Origin: Gammaproteobacteria bacterium
GTDB lineage: Bacteria > Pseudomonadota > Gammaproteobacteria > GCA-002705445 > GCA-002716945
Assembly: GCA_018670435.1 (NCBI GenBank)
Contig: JABHRC010000019.1
Span: 1 to 37,525, forward strand
Reading direction: 5' to 3'
DNA length: 37,525 nucleotides
Part shown: positions 7,823 through 17,439 of the stretch, one piece after another
Numbering within the stretch: position 1 is the stretch's first letter
Layout: each line of letters opens with the position of its first letter
Notes under the pieces: generated by a model
Databases searched by the model: none
Seen by the model: only the letters and a program-made list of their open reading frames with translations
Told to the model about the DNA's origin: nothing
Program-made: the position numbers and the translations under genes

Positions 7823-8899
7823 CTACCTTATATTTAAATATGATTTATCAGAAACATCTGTCCATGGTTTAACATTACTCTGAAAATCGGTATAAGATTT
7901 ATAAACTTCTTTTGTAATATTATCTGTTAAGCTAATTTCTTTTAAAATTTCATCTGATAGCACTCTGAGTTTTGTTAGAACTTCGTTTGGAAATTTTAGA
8001 ATATTAATATTTTCAGACTTAAGATACTGTAAAGCTAAATTATTTTTAGCAGTATAGTCAGACAACATATCAAGATTAACTGCCTTACATGCAACATCAA
8101 TGATTAATTTCAAATCATCTGGGAGACTATTATATTGATCTTTGTTAATCATACATTCTATGGTTGGACCTGGCTCATGCCATCCAGGGTAGTAATAATA
8201 TCTAGCTGCTTTATGGAGTCCGAAAGCTCTATCATTATATGGGCCTACCCATTCTGTTGCATCTATTACGCCTGTTTGCAGCGCAGTAAATATTTCAGAC
8301 CCAGCAAGAGTTACAGGAGTGCCACCAGCTCTTGATAGGACTTCTCCACCAAGCCCTGGTATCCTCATTTTAAGACCTCTAAGGTCGCTTACAGAATTAA
8401 TTTTTTTATTGAACCACCCTCCCATTTGCACTCCAGTATTACCGGCTGGTCTAGGTATTAGATTGAACTTATCATATAGCTTTTCCCAAAGCTTAATCCC
8501 ACCACCATAATATAGCCATGCGTTCATCTCTTGAGCATTCATTCCAAAAGGCACTGATGAAAAAAATTGACAGGCCTGACTTTTACCTTTCCAATAATAT
8601 GCACCAGAGTGTCCTAATTCCGCACCACCCTTTGAAACAAAATCAAAAACTTCTAATGGCGGCACTAATTCATTAGCACCAAAAACTTTTACTTTGATTC
8701 TATTATTCGATAAATTCGTAATAAGCCCAGCTAAATTCTCAGCACCCACACCTAACCCAGGGAAATTTTTAGGCCAAGAAGTAACCATTTTCCATTTATA
8801 TTCAGTTTTTCCTTTCGCAGGCAAATCTCTACTACTACCCAACAATGATGTTAAGGTAAGCGTGCCTGCCAATGACTTTAAAAAATTTCTTCTTTTCAT
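7823..8899 (-). CDS. dctP: TRAP transporter periplasmic solute-binding protein (DctP family, Tat signal)
   Basis: Captures substrate in the periplasm for the DctQM permease encoded convergently at 5973-7822. It is 358 residues long. The N-terminus has a twin-arginine motif, KRRNFLKS (2-9), followed by a hydrophobic stretch, so export is probably folded via Tat. The conserved carboxylate-binding region LRGLKMRIPGLGG is present with its arginine. The segments DATEWVGPYNDRAFGL and YYYYPGWHEPG resemble the 2-oxo-acid/lactate-binding members such as TakP, so a monocarboxylate or keto acid is the best guess (inference). It is the last gene of the long minus-strand run, 19 bases after uvrD, with no clear Shine-Dalgarno sequence. 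Confidence 0.93.
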   Translation of the reverse strand: MKRRNFLKSLAGTLTLTSLLGSSRDLPAKGKTEYKWKMVTSWPKNFPGLGVGAENLAGLITNLSNNRIKVKVFGANELVPPLEVFDFVSKGGAELGHSGAYYWKGKSQACQFFSSVPFGMNAQEMNAWLYYGGGIKLWEKLYDKFNLIPRPAGNTGVQMGGWFNKKINSVSDLRGLKMRIPGLGGEVLSRAGGTPVTLAGSEIFTALQTGVIDATEWVGPYNDRAFGLHKAARYYYYPGWHEPGPTIECMINKDQYNSLPDDLKLIIDVACKAVNLDMLSDYTAKNNLALQYLKSENINILKFPNEVLTKLRVLSDEILKEISLTDNITKEVYKSYTDFQSNVKPWTDVSDKSYLNIR

Positions 8900-8918
8900 T
8901 TATTATATATTTCTTTAG

Positions 8919-11117
8919 TTATTTCAAAAAGTCTAACTGTGCATAAGATAAGACTAACCATTTTTTACCATAGCTTTCAAAATTAATATGTAATTTCAAG
9001 TCATCGCTTTTACCAGTATAACTAAGTACCACACCATCACCAAACTTCATATGACTAACTCTCTGTCCTATCTTGATATATGTATTCTCCTCTTGTGAAT
9101 AGTCCTCTATATCTGAATCTTGAGAATAATTATCGAAATCTTTCTTGTTTTGAGAAAAACTATTATATTTACTAGCAATAGATTTGTTATTACTCTTAAT
9201 AGGCTCCAGTAAATCTTCATCAATTTCATTTATGAATCTTGATGGAATTAAAAAATTACTATTGCCATGCATATATCTCATATTGGCATGAGTTATATAT
9301 AAAGTTTTCATTGCTCTAGTGACTGCTACATAACAAAGTCTCCTCTCTTCCTCCAGAAAACCCTTCTTCAGATTTCTATTTTCATTAGGGAATATACCTT
9401 CATCCATCCCCGTTAAAAATACGACAGGAAACTCCAAACCCTTCGCAGAATGAATTGTCATTAGCTGTACTGGATCATCATGTGTCTTTGACTGAAATTC
9501 CCCAGCCTCTAAAGAAGCATTATCCAAAAAATCTCCCAAAATATTTTCGCTATCCATATTATTTTGATAAAATCTTTCAGCTGTTGACAATAATTCCTCT
9601 AAATTTTCTTGCTTTGATAATGACTCTTCGTTCTTTTTTAATTCATAATACTGATTAAGAGCAGACAAGCTTATAACCTTTTCAATCAAACTCTTGAGAT
9701 CAAGATCATTAAGTTTCTCAATAAGCTCTTTAATTATATCTTTATAGCTATTTAAAGAATTGATAGCGCGAGTACCACTTATACCTATTTTTTCCATATG
9801 ATTAATTGTATCCCACATAGATAATGAATTATTTTTCGCATACTCTCTGATTGCCTGTATTGTCTTCTCACCTAATCCTCTTGGAGGGTTATTTATAGTT
9901 CTTTCGAAAGCTGAATCATCGGATGTATTTACTGCCACCCTTAGATAAGCAATAACATCCTTAACTTCCGATCTTTCGAAGAACCTGAATCCCCCATAGA
10001 TTTTATATGGGATACTTCTTGAGTTTAATTCTTCTTCTAAACGTCTAGATAAGAAATTTGATCTATATAACAACGCAATCTCAGACCTTTTATGACCATG
10101 CAAAACTAATTCTTGAATCTTCTCAGCAATAAAACTAGACTCATCATCCCCATTATAAGCTTCATATAAATAAACTGGATCACCTCCAGTGGAATCTGTC
10201 CAAAGATTTTTGCCAAGTCTCTCCTTATTATTTGATATTAAACTATTTGCAACAGATAATATTTTATTTGTAGAACGATAATTTTGTTCAAGCTTAAAAA
10301 TTTCTACATTTTTAAATTCATCTTTAAAAAACTGGATATTCCTACTCCTAGCTCCTCTCCAACCATATATAGACTGGTCATCGTCTCCAACAGCATATAA
10401 TGATCCCGCTTCACCATTAAGAAGCTTAAGTAAATTAAACTGTAATGTGTTCGTATCTTGAAACTCATCTACCATAATATTTTGAAATCTCTTATTATAA
10501 TAATTGAGAATTTGAGAATTGTTCTTGAACATCTCATAAGTTAGTAAAATTAAATCAGCAAAATCTACAGAATTAGTTTGTCTACAAGCATCATCATATT
10601 CTTTATATATTTCAATATACTTATCATCATCGTTATTAACATCTTTGGATCTCTTGCCTTTATCTTTCTGACTGTTTATAAATGATTGTAATGCCTTCGG
10701 ATCATATAAATTATCATCCAAATTTTTAGCTTTCATCACACGCTTAATAATTCTTAACTGATCTTGCGAGTCAAGTATTGTAAAATATTCAGAGATCCCA
10801 GCTTCTTTCCAATGAACTTTTAGCAACCTTCTGCAAATCCCATGAAATGTTCCAAACCATAATCCTTGAGAAGAAATCTTTAATAATTTTTCTAATCTTT
10901 GTTTCATTTCATTAGATGCTTTATTTGTGAATGTTAATGCAAGGATATTACTAGGCCTTATATCAAACATATTTATAAGTTTAGCAACCCTACATGTGAG
11001 TACTCGTGTTTTCCCACTACCAGCACCTGCCAATATAAGCTTATTACCTAGCGAACAGTTTACTGCTTGTAACTGTTGTTCGTTTAAGTCAGAGAATATT
11101 TCATTTAGATCGGTCAT
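8919..11117 (-). CDS. uvrD: DNA helicase II (UvrD/PcrA-type SF1 helicase)
   Basis: An ATP-driven 3'-5' helicase for nucleotide excision and mismatch repair. All SF1 motifs are visible in its 732 residues: Walker A ILAGAGSGKTRVL (28-40), Walker B VDEFQDTN, motif III GDDDQSIYGWRGA, QNYRS, motif V MTIHSAKGLEF and motif VI YVAVTRAMKTLYI. The C-terminal 50 residues (IGQRVSHMKFGDGVVLSY onward) are the Tudor-like tail seen in UvrD and PcrA but not in Rep, which decides the name. It overlaps the ubiB stop by one base (TAATG). It sits in an operon with ubiquinone genes upstream and the TRAP binding protein downstream. Confidence 0.94.
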   Translation of the reverse strand: MTDLNEIFSDLNEQQLQAVNCSLGNKLILAGAGSGKTRVLTCRVAKLINMFDIRPSNILALTFTNKASNEMKQRLEKLLKISSQGLWFGTFHGICRRLLKVHWKEAGISEYFTILDSQDQLRIIKRVMKAKNLDDNLYDPKALQSFINSQKDKGKRSKDVNNDDDKYIEIYKEYDDACRQTNSVDFADLILLTYEMFKNNSQILNYYNKRFQNIMVDEFQDTNTLQFNLLKLLNGEAGSLYAVGDDDQSIYGWRGARSRNIQFFKDEFKNVEIFKLEQNYRSTNKILSVANSLISNNKERLGKNLWTDSTGGDPVYLYEAYNGDDESSFIAEKIQELVLHGHKRSEIALLYRSNFLSRRLEEELNSRSIPYKIYGGFRFFERSEVKDVIAYLRVAVNTSDDSAFERTINNPPRGLGEKTIQAIREYAKNNSLSMWDTINHMEKIGISGTRAINSLNSYKDIIKELIEKLNDLDLKSLIEKVISLSALNQYYELKKNEESLSKQENLEELLSTAERFYQNNMDSENILGDFLDNASLEAGEFQSKTHDDPVQLMTIHSAKGLEFPVVFLTGMDEGIFPNENRNLKKGFLEEERRLCYVAVTRAMKTLYITHANMRYMHGNSNFLIPSRFINEIDEDLLEPIKSNNKSIASKYNSFSQNKKDFDNYSQDSDIEDYSQEENTYIKIGQRVSHMKFGDGVVLSYTGKSDDLKLHINFESYGKKWLVLSYAQLDFLK

Positions 11118-12787
11118 TATTTTTTCCTTGGTCTTAACATAACGATAATTATAGTTAAAACTAGGATATACCAGTAAATAGATTGATAATAAATATTATT
11201 ATGCACCAGATAAGTAATAACAATAGCAAACAATGAAAGTATTAAAATTGCAGTCATCCAATAATTTCGTCTTGTATTCTTAGATATTGATCTCTCGATC
11301 ATATCTAGTCTTTTAATACTATTATCGAGATTAAGTTGGTCATTATTTATTAAGTTTATTATTTTTCTTAAAGCACCAGGCATTTCTGGAAGTAAGTCAA
11401 TGATTTCTGAAGAATTGTTTTTAAGTGTTTTTAAAATAGATGTAATTCCTTTCTGCTTTTTCATCCATTTTTCTAAGATAGGTTTTGATGTTTTCCATAA
11501 ATCTAATTTTGGATGAAATTCTCTTCCAAGACCCTCTGTATATAATAATGCTTTTTGCATTAGAATTAATTGCGGCTGCACTTCTAATTTAAACTTACGC
11601 GCAGTATCAAATAAACCCAGAATAACATCACTTAAAGATACATCCTCTATAGACTTATCCTGCATTGATTCACAGTTTTCTCTTATAGCTTTTTCTAATA
11701 GACTAATATTAGTATCTTTAGGCACCCATTCACATTCAACATGTAATCGGGCAACTTTAGCATAATCTTTATTAAAAAATGCTACAAAGTTTTCTGCTAA
11801 ATATTTTTTATCAAAATTACTGAGGGAACCCATTATTCCAAAATCTACTAAAACAAATTGTACATTATTTTCTATCTTTTGAATGAAAATATTTCCAGGA
11901 TGCATATCTGCATGAAAAAAGTTATGCTCAAAAACTTGTATGAAAAAACTTTCAACTGCATTAGTTGCGAGTTGTTCAAAATTAATGCCTTGTTTTTGAA
12001 GTTCTTTTTTATCATTGACTGGTGTTGCATATGTTCTCTCCATTACCAATATATTCTTAGTGACATAATCCCAATAAATTTCCGGTATGTATATTAATTT
12101 GGAATCTTTAAAGTTTGCTTTAATTTTTCTAGCATTTGACGATTCCTTAATAAGATCAGTCTCATCGTAAACCAACATTTCATAATCATTCACGAGCTCA
12201 ATCAAGTGCATTCGCTTAAAATCATCAGATAATGATGTTAAAAATACCGCAATTCTTTTCATTAACAATAAGTCTTTTTCGATAGCTTTATGAATACCAG
12301 GTCTTACAACTTTCACGATAACATCTTGCCCATCATCCATCTCTGGCAAACCCGATATGCTTTTTAATTTAGCTGCATGTACTTGTGCTATCGATGCCGA
12401 TGCTAGAGGTTCTGCAGTAAAGTCACTAAATATATTGGTTATTTTATCCCCTAACTCATTTTCAATGATTTTCATCGAAATTTCTTTTGGGAAAGGTTTC
12501 ACATTGTCTTGAAGCTTTGATAGTTCATTAGCGACATCGTCAGGTAATAAATCTTTTCTTGTTGATATAACTTGACCTAGCTTAACAAAAATAGGGCCTA
12601 ACTCTTCAAACATCATTCTAATTTTAATAGGGATATTATCAGTATGTCTTTTTCTAAACCAATTCCATGGGAGCATATAGAAATAGAATTTACACTTACC
12701 ACTTCCGCAGCTAACTAACATTTTATCTACATCATATTTGATGAATAGACGTGATATTTGTATGATTCGAAAAATATTATTAAACAT
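11117..12787 (-). CDS. ubiB: Ubiquinone biosynthesis protein kinase-like UbiB
   Basis: An atypical protein-kinase-like (ADCK/ABC1) ATPase that supports assembly or lipid extraction in ubiquinone synthesis at the inner membrane. It is 556 residues long. Signatures are the KxGQ motif in FVKLGQVISTRKDLLP (about 67-82), the alanine-rich loop ASASIAQVHAAK replacing the normal P-loop, HADMHPGN, and the DFGIMG metal-binding triplet. Two transmembrane helices close the C-terminus, again typical. It overlaps ubiJ by 8 bases and uvrD by one. ubiE–ubiJ–ubiB in this order is the standard gammaproteobacterial cluster. Confidence 0.95.
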   Translation of the reverse strand: MFNNIFRIIQISRLFIKYDVDKMLVSCGSGKCKFYFYMLPWNWFRKRHTDNIPIKIRMMFEELGPIFVKLGQVISTRKDLLPDDVANELSKLQDNVKPFPKEISMKIIENELGDKITNIFSDFTAEPLASASIAQVHAAKLKSISGLPEMDDGQDVIVKVVRPGIHKAIEKDLLLMKRIAVFLTSLSDDFKRMHLIELVNDYEMLVYDETDLIKESSNARKIKANFKDSKLIYIPEIYWDYVTKNILVMERTYATPVNDKKELQKQGINFEQLATNAVESFFIQVFEHNFFHADMHPGNIFIQKIENNVQFVLVDFGIMGSLSNFDKKYLAENFVAFFNKDYAKVARLHVECEWVPKDTNISLLEKAIRENCESMQDKSIEDVSLSDVILGLFDTARKFKLEVQPQLILMQKALLYTEGLGREFHPKLDLWKTSKPILEKWMKKQKGITSILKTLKNNSSEIIDLLPEMPGALRKIINLINNDQLNLDNSIKRLDMIERSISKNTRRNYWMTAILILSLFAIVITYLVHNNIYYQSIYWYILVLTIIIVMLRPRKK

Positions 12788-13367
12788 CTTTATGCTCTTG
12801 ATATAATTTATCTGCTCTACTTTTTAAATCATCTACATCATCTAGAAATTTAGTAATATCATTTTTTGTAGGAATAACATTTATATCATCAACAAGCAGA
12901 TCCACTATATCACTTGATGTTTCTTGAAAAAGTTTTTGAAATGATGACGTAGCGTTACTAAGTTTTTCCTCAAGCGTATTTGATATATTTTCACCTAGAA
13001 TATGATTTGCAAGCTCTCGTAATTTTTCAGAACTACTGATAAATTGATTAAATTTATTTGCTGTATCAATATCTCCATTGATTGATATTTTACTAGAAAA
13101 CTGATCTGACCCTTTGGTTAAAACAAACATCGCGAATGTAATTGGGCTGGCTATAAGCTCTACATCAAATTTATCCTCATCATCAATAAGCTGGAAAGCA
13201 TTATCATGAATTTTTATCATCATATTATAGGATAAATTTTTTAGATTAATCTTAACAATTTTTCCATCTATATCATCAAAAAACTTTTCAGGTATTGAAT
13301 TTATAAAAACTTTACTCTGAAATAGTTTATTTATATAAAAAATTATAGATAAATCTTTTTTTAACAT
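12780..13367 (-). CDS. ubiJ: Ubiquinone biosynthesis accessory factor UbiJ (SCP2 domain)
   Basis: A lipid-binding scaffold of the aerobic ubiquinone (Ubi) complex. The 195 residues start with a sterol-carrier-protein-2-like region (about 15-115, including the acidic DDEDKFDVELIASPITFAMF part). They end in an amphipathic helix or coiled coil (about 120-195), the expected UbiJ layout. Sequence identity to known UbiJ proteins is too low for me to be sure by eye, but position between ubiE and ubiB with overlaps on both sides (7 and 8 bases) makes the call strong. Confidence 0.85.
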   Translation of the reverse strand: MLKKDLSIIFYINKLFQSKVFINSIPEKFFDDIDGKIVKINLKNLSYNMMIKIHDNAFQLIDDEDKFDVELIASPITFAMFVLTKGSDQFSSKISINGDIDTANKFNQFISSSEKLRELANHILGENISNTLEEKLSNATSSFQKLFQETSSDIVDLLVDDINVIPTKNDITKFLDDVDDLKSRADKLYQEHKDV

Positions 13368-14101
13368 TTGAAACCTATATGGATAGTCACCATATTTCCA
13401 ACTAGTATTTCATATCTCGTGTTTATAAAACCAGCTTCAGCATATAAGTCGCTCACCTCAGCAGGAGAATAAAATGTCGATATTGATTCTGCTAAATATC
13501 TATAACTATCATAATCATCTGCTATTATCTTTCCCATTTTTGGAATTATATTGTGAGTATATTTTTCGAATATATTCTTAACCAGTTTATTTTTAGGAGT
13601 TGTAAACTCCATAATAACAAGTCTTCCTCCGGGCATTAATGAATTATAAATATTTTGCAAAGCTTTAGAGTGATCTGTAAAATTCCTAAAGCCAAATGCA
13701 ATTGTAGCTAATGTATATTTATTCTTCTCAAGCTTTGCAGTTTCAGCTGGGCTTTTGATAAATAAAATATCTTTCACAAAGCCATTGTCCATAAATCTGT
13801 CTTTACAGATATCCAGCATTTCTTGGTTTTCATCTAAGCATGTGATTCGAATTGATTTTTTTTTAGATAAAAGTTTTAGAGCTATATCTCCAGTACCAGT
13901 CGCTAAATCAAGAACATTATCAGATTTTCTTAATTTTGATACAACATACATTCTTTCTTTCCATAATCTATGCAATCCAAAAGACATTGCATCATTCATC
14001 AAATCATATTTATTGGAGACAGAGCTAAATATATCCGAAACTAGCTTTGTCTTTTTTGTTTTAAGGACTTTTGTCGAACCAAAATTGACTTTTTCATTCA
14101 T
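13361..14101 (-). CDS. ubiE: Ubiquinone/menaquinone C-methyltransferase UbiE
   Basis: SAM-dependent C-methylation of the benzoquinol (or naphthoquinol) ring. It is 246 residues long. The SAM-binding glycine loop NVLDLATGTGDIAL (about 62-75) is followed by the UbiE motifs IAFGFRNFTDHSKAL and PGGRLVIMEFTTPKN. No menaquinone genes are seen here, so the ubiquinone role is the likely one. The stop overlaps ubiJ by 7 bases; it starts one base after the spoT stop. Two ATG codons occur close together at the start (ATGAATG), of which only the first is in frame with the gene. Confidence 0.95.
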   Translation of the reverse strand: MNEKVNFGSTKVLKTKKTKLVSDIFSSVSNKYDLMNDAMSFGLHRLWKERMYVVSKLRKSDNVLDLATGTGDIALKLLSKKKSIRITCLDENQEMLDICKDRFMDNGFVKDILFIKSPAETAKLEKNKYTLATIAFGFRNFTDHSKALQNIYNSLMPGGRLVIMEFTTPKNKLVKNIFEKYTHNIIPKMGKIIADDYDSYRYLAESISTFYSPAEVSDLYAEAGFINTRYEILVGNMVTIHIGFKC

Positions 14102-14102
14102 T

Positions 14103-16262
14103 TTAACTTTTTTTCCTTTCTACATTTAACACATGTTTATTCTTTTTTAGTTTATTAATTAATTTTGATAAAGTTTTTATGTCTATCACAGAAACTATAA
14201 ATACCATTATATTATGTCCAGTCTCTTTTGTATCGTCATATGTTACACTTTCTATATTACAGTCATTTTGTGCAATTTGTGACGAAATTAGTGCTAATAC
14301 TCCTCTAACATTTTCTATTTCTACCTTAATACAAGCATTGAAACTATCATCTATATTTTCATCCCATAACAAGTCAAGTGTTGTTTCTTGTGTTTTTTTG
14401 CTGCGCTTTATACTCTTGCAAGCTTGCCTATGCACAACAACACCCTTTTCTTGACTTATGTAACCAATAATTGGGTCTCCCGGAATAGGAAAACAGCATT
14501 TAGCATATGATACAACGAGACCTTCTGTCCCTCTTATTTGTATTCCGCTTGATAAAGATGCATTTTGATTTACCATATCTGTTGGAGATATCCTCATTGC
14601 TACTAATTTAGCTATGCGGTTACCCAAACCAATTTCTGCATGGAGATCTTCGATAATATTGCATGAATATTCCTCTAACACTATTTTTAATGTTTTTTTT
14701 GGAATTTCGTCTAATTTAATTCTAAAATCATCAAATGAAGATTCTAGTAATTTTTTTCCTAACTTAATGGCATCATGGCGTTTAATTAATTTTAGTGAAG
14801 CTCTAATCGAGTGTCTAGCTTTCTCAGTAACAACAAAACTAAGCCATCCAGGATCAGGTCGTAAATTTTCTTTTGTATTAATTCTTACTCTTTGTCCGTT
14901 TTTCAAAATCGTATTAGGAGAAACCGGTAAACCATCAACTTTTGCAGACGCATAATTATTTCCAACATCAGTATGAACCGCATATGCATAATCAATTATA
15001 GTTGATCTCTTGGGTAATTCTAAGATATTTCCTTTAGGCGTGAAAACATATACTTTTCCTGGATGCAAATCTGCTTTAATACTCTCTAAATATTCTTTAG
15101 GATTTCCAGAATCTCTTTGAATACTTAACAAATTAGTAATCCATTGTTGCTCTTTAGTATAATTTGATAAGGATGGCATTCCCTTGCTTTTATAAAACCA
15201 ATGCGAAGCAATACCAGATTCAGCTAATATATTCATGTCTTTAGTTCGTATCTGCATCTCTATAGGTAATCCATGAGGACCAATTATTGAAGTATGAAGT
15301 GATTGATAGCCATTAGATTTTGGTATCGCAATATAATCCTTAAATCTGCCAGGAACTGGAGTATATAAATTATGAATAATACCAAGAGATCTATAACAGT
15401 CATCTGTTGAATTAGTAATTATACGAACCCCAAAAACATCATTGATACGAGAAAATTTAACTTCCTTGAGCTTCATTTTTTTATAAAGCCCATATACATG
15501 TTTTTCTCTAGCGATAACTTCTGTGTCTAAACCTTCTTCTTTAAATTTTATCTCTATAACATTTCTAATTTTACCCATTAGCTCATGTCGATTTCCTCTG
15601 AATTTTTTAATCTGGTTTTGCAGAGTCTTGAACCTTAATGGATAAACTGTTTCAAATGCTAAATCTTCTAATTCTTTATTCAATGAATGAATGCCAAGTC
15701 TAAGAGCAATAGGAGCAAATATCTCAAGTGTTTCCTTTCCTATTTTTTTTCTTTGTATAGAATTTAAAGCATTAATAGTTTCTAAATTATGTCTTCTGTC
15801 TGCAAGCTTTATCAAAATAACTCTGATATCCTGACTCATCGCCATAATCATTTTTCTTAGATTAGCCGCATCTGCTTCTTCTTTTGTTGAAAAACTTAAT
15901 TTATCAAGTTTACTTACACCGTCAACTAGCTCGGCGACTTTCACACCAAATTTATCTTTTAAACCACCTTTCTCGATTTCTGTATCTTCTATAACATCAT
16001 GAAGTATTGCAGCCATGATTGACTCATGATCAAGATGGAAGTCTGCTAATATAGATGCTGCTGAAAGAGGATGATGTATATATTCTTCTCCTGACTTTCT
16101 TAGTTGCCCTTTGTGAGCTAGACGTGCTGTATCAAAAGCTTTCTCTATTTTTTTTATCTGATAGGGATTTAGATATTTCTGAAGTTTTTTTTTAAAATCA
16201 GTATATATTTTACTGGATGTATTGAATTCGTCAGAACTCTTATTGTTTGAATTTTTATCCAT
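14103..16262 (-). CDS. spoT: Bifunctional (p)ppGpp synthetase/hydrolase SpoT
   Basis: Makes and degrades the stringent-response alarmone. The 719-residue protein has an N-terminal HD hydrolase with HDVIEDTE (88-95) and RRHNLET (156-162) intact. Its synthetase domain includes RINDVFGVRI, GRFKDYIAIPKSNGYQS and EMQIRTKDM. The synthetase has RFKD (306-309), the basic RxKD form typical of bifunctional Rel/SpoT enzymes, rather than the acidic ExDD of RelA. TGS (about 393-455) and C-terminal ACT (about 645-719) domains follow. It lies between rpoZ and ubiE; gmk–rpoZ–spoT is the usual order. Both activities are probably retained, since key residues are present. No second RelA is seen in the window. 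Confidence 0.95.
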   Translation of the reverse strand: MDKNSNNKSSDEFNTSSKIYTDFKKKLQKYLNPYQIKKIEKAFDTARLAHKGQLRKSGEEYIHHPLSAASILADFHLDHESIMAAILHDVIEDTEIEKGGLKDKFGVKVAELVDGVSKLDKLSFSTKEEADAANLRKMIMAMSQDIRVILIKLADRRHNLETINALNSIQRKKIGKETLEIFAPIALRLGIHSLNKELEDLAFETVYPLRFKTLQNQIKKFRGNRHELMGKIRNVIEIKFKEEGLDTEVIAREKHVYGLYKKMKLKEVKFSRINDVFGVRIITNSTDDCYRSLGIIHNLYTPVPGRFKDYIAIPKSNGYQSLHTSIIGPHGLPIEMQIRTKDMNILAESGIASHWFYKSKGMPSLSNYTKEQQWITNLLSIQRDSGNPKEYLESIKADLHPGKVYVFTPKGNILELPKRSTIIDYAYAVHTDVGNNYASAKVDGLPVSPNTILKNGQRVRINTKENLRPDPGWLSFVVTEKARHSIRASLKLIKRHDAIKLGKKLLESSFDDFRIKLDEIPKKTLKIVLEEYSCNIIEDLHAEIGLGNRIAKLVAMRISPTDMVNQNASLSSGIQIRGTEGLVVSYAKCCFPIPGDPIIGYISQEKGVVVHRQACKSIKRSKKTQETTLDLLWDENIDDSFNACIKVEIENVRGVLALISSQIAQNDCNIESVTYDDTKETGHNIMVFIVSVIDIKTLSKLINKLKKNKHVLNVERKKS

Positions 16263-16281
16263 TACTAATAATGGCCTATAA

Positions 16282-16704
16282 TTATTCTGATTTTATTTCT
16301 TTTAGATCTTCTGTGACTTCTTCAGTTTCTAAAGGTGCTTCAATTGCAACTTCTTTGGTTTCCAAAGGTTCTTCCGTCTCACTTGGAGCATCAACAACTT
16401 CTGCCGTAAGAGGTGACGGGGTTTCATCTAATTGCTGACTAAGCTCATTAACAACTTCTTCTTCAGTGATTCCACTACCAAATAATTGGCTTTCAATTTT
16501 TTCTTTATTGCTAATTTCAAAATAATCCATTCCTATTTTTTCTGCAGCAATCTCTCTTAGAGCTATTACAGTAGGCTTATCATTACAATCAATAAGAGGT
16601 TCAGCTCCCGATGCAAGGTCTTTAGCTCTTCTTCCCGCTAATGAGCAAATATCGAATGCATTATCGATTACTTTTAAACAATCTTCTATAGTTATTCTTG
16701 CCAT
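16282..16704 (-). CDS. rpoZ: RNA polymerase omega subunit with acidic C-terminal extension
   Basis: A small subunit that helps RNA polymerase assembly and, with DksA/RelA systems, ppGpp binding. The first 80 or so residues are typical: ARITIEDCLKVIDNAFD, GRRAKDLASGAEPLI and ALREIAAEKIG. The protein continues to 140 residues, against about 80-91 in E. coli and Pseudomonas. The extra tail (about 85-140) is rich in Glu, Thr and Pro with short imperfect repeats of ETEEP/LETKE/LETEEV type and almost no basic residues, so it is probably disordered. It is located between gmk and spoT as usual. A GGGTGA precedes the ATG at 16704. Confidence 0.93.
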   Translation of the reverse strand: MARITIEDCLKVIDNAFDICSLAGRRAKDLASGAEPLIDCNDKPTVIALREIAAEKIGMDYFEISNKEKIESQLFGSGITEEEVVNELSQQLDETPSPLTAEVVDAPSETEEPLETKEVAIEAPLETEEVTEDLKEIKSE

Positions 16705-16751
16705 TCTATTTCACCCATATTTAGTCTAGCCATTGTATCAGAATAATCTTT

Positions 16752-17366
16752 TTAAACAATCAGCTTATTTAAAGATAATATGTCGCTTATAAGAGCTTTT
16801 ATATGTTTTTCTGGTATTTTTTTTAATAAGATAATATTGATAAGCGAGTCTAATGCTACCGAAAAGTCATCATTAATAAGCGTATAATCGGCATATTTTT
16901 TATATTCTAACTCTATCAATGATGATTCCATTCTAGTTCTGATAACGCTCTCACTATCTTCAGCCCTTTTTTCAAGTCTCTTTCTTAATATCTCAATACT
17001 AGGGGGTATAATATAAATTGAGATTGCTTGTGGAATAACCTTTTTAACAGCTAACATTCCTTTATAGTCAATTTCCAACACAACATCCAAGTCTTGCTCT
17101 GAGATATGATTTATAGAACTTAATGATGTGCCATAAAGGTTTCCATAAACATTCTGATGCTCTAAGAACTCATTTTTAGCGACTTTGTCTGCGAACTCGT
17201 CTTTATCTATAAAAAAATAATCTTTCCCATGTACTTCAGATTCCCTTATTTTTCTTGTGGTAAAAGAAACTGAGGGCTTTATAAAATCAAGCTTTTTACA
17301 CATTTCTCTGACTAAACTTGTTTTACCAGCACCTGAAGGTGCACTTATTATAAATATCCTTCTCAT
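16752..17366 (-). CDS. gmk: Guanylate kinase
   Basis: Phosphorylates GMP to GDP. The 204-residue product has the P-loop SAPSGAGKTSL (8-18), the GMP-binding SFTTRKIRESEVHGKDYFF segment and the LEIDYKGML region. Length and motif order are those of bacterial Gmk. It is the first gene of the long minus-strand run leading to rpoZ and spoT, linking GTP supply with (p)ppGpp metabolism. No clear ribosome site is seen before the ATG. The 73-base upstream gap is shared with a divergent membrane-protein gene and has TATAAT on both strands. Confidence 0.95.
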   Translation of the reverse strand: MRRIFIISAPSGAGKTSLVREMCKKLDFIKPSVSFTTRKIRESEVHGKDYFFIDKDEFADKVAKNEFLEHQNVYGNLYGTSLSSINHISEQDLDVVLEIDYKGMLAVKKVIPQAISIYIIPPSIEILRKRLEKRAEDSESVIRTRMESSLIELEYKKYADYTLINDDFSVALDSLINIILLKKIPEKHIKALISDILSLNKLIV

Positions 17367-17380
17367 ATATTAATTAATAC

Positions 17381-17410
17381 TTAACCATAGTTTGTAAATT
17401 GGATTATAAT
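17381..17410 (+). promoter_or_regulatory. Promoter for the membrane protein at 17440; palindromic -10
   Basis: TTAACC (17381-17386), an 18-base spacer and a consensus TATAAT (17405-17410) face the membrane-protein gene. The -10 is part of the self-complementary octamer ATTATAAT (17403-17410), which also gives TATAAT on the minus strand. Another minus-strand TATAAT lies at 17418-17413; either could serve gmk. Confidence 0.5.
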
Positions 17411-17439
17411 ACATTATACAAGTATGCGGAGATAATATT

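Noticed and set aside
14614-14955. 113-codon plus-strand frame inside spoT
   Set aside because: It is a shadow of the conserved TGS region of SpoT; no start signal and no recognisable protein.
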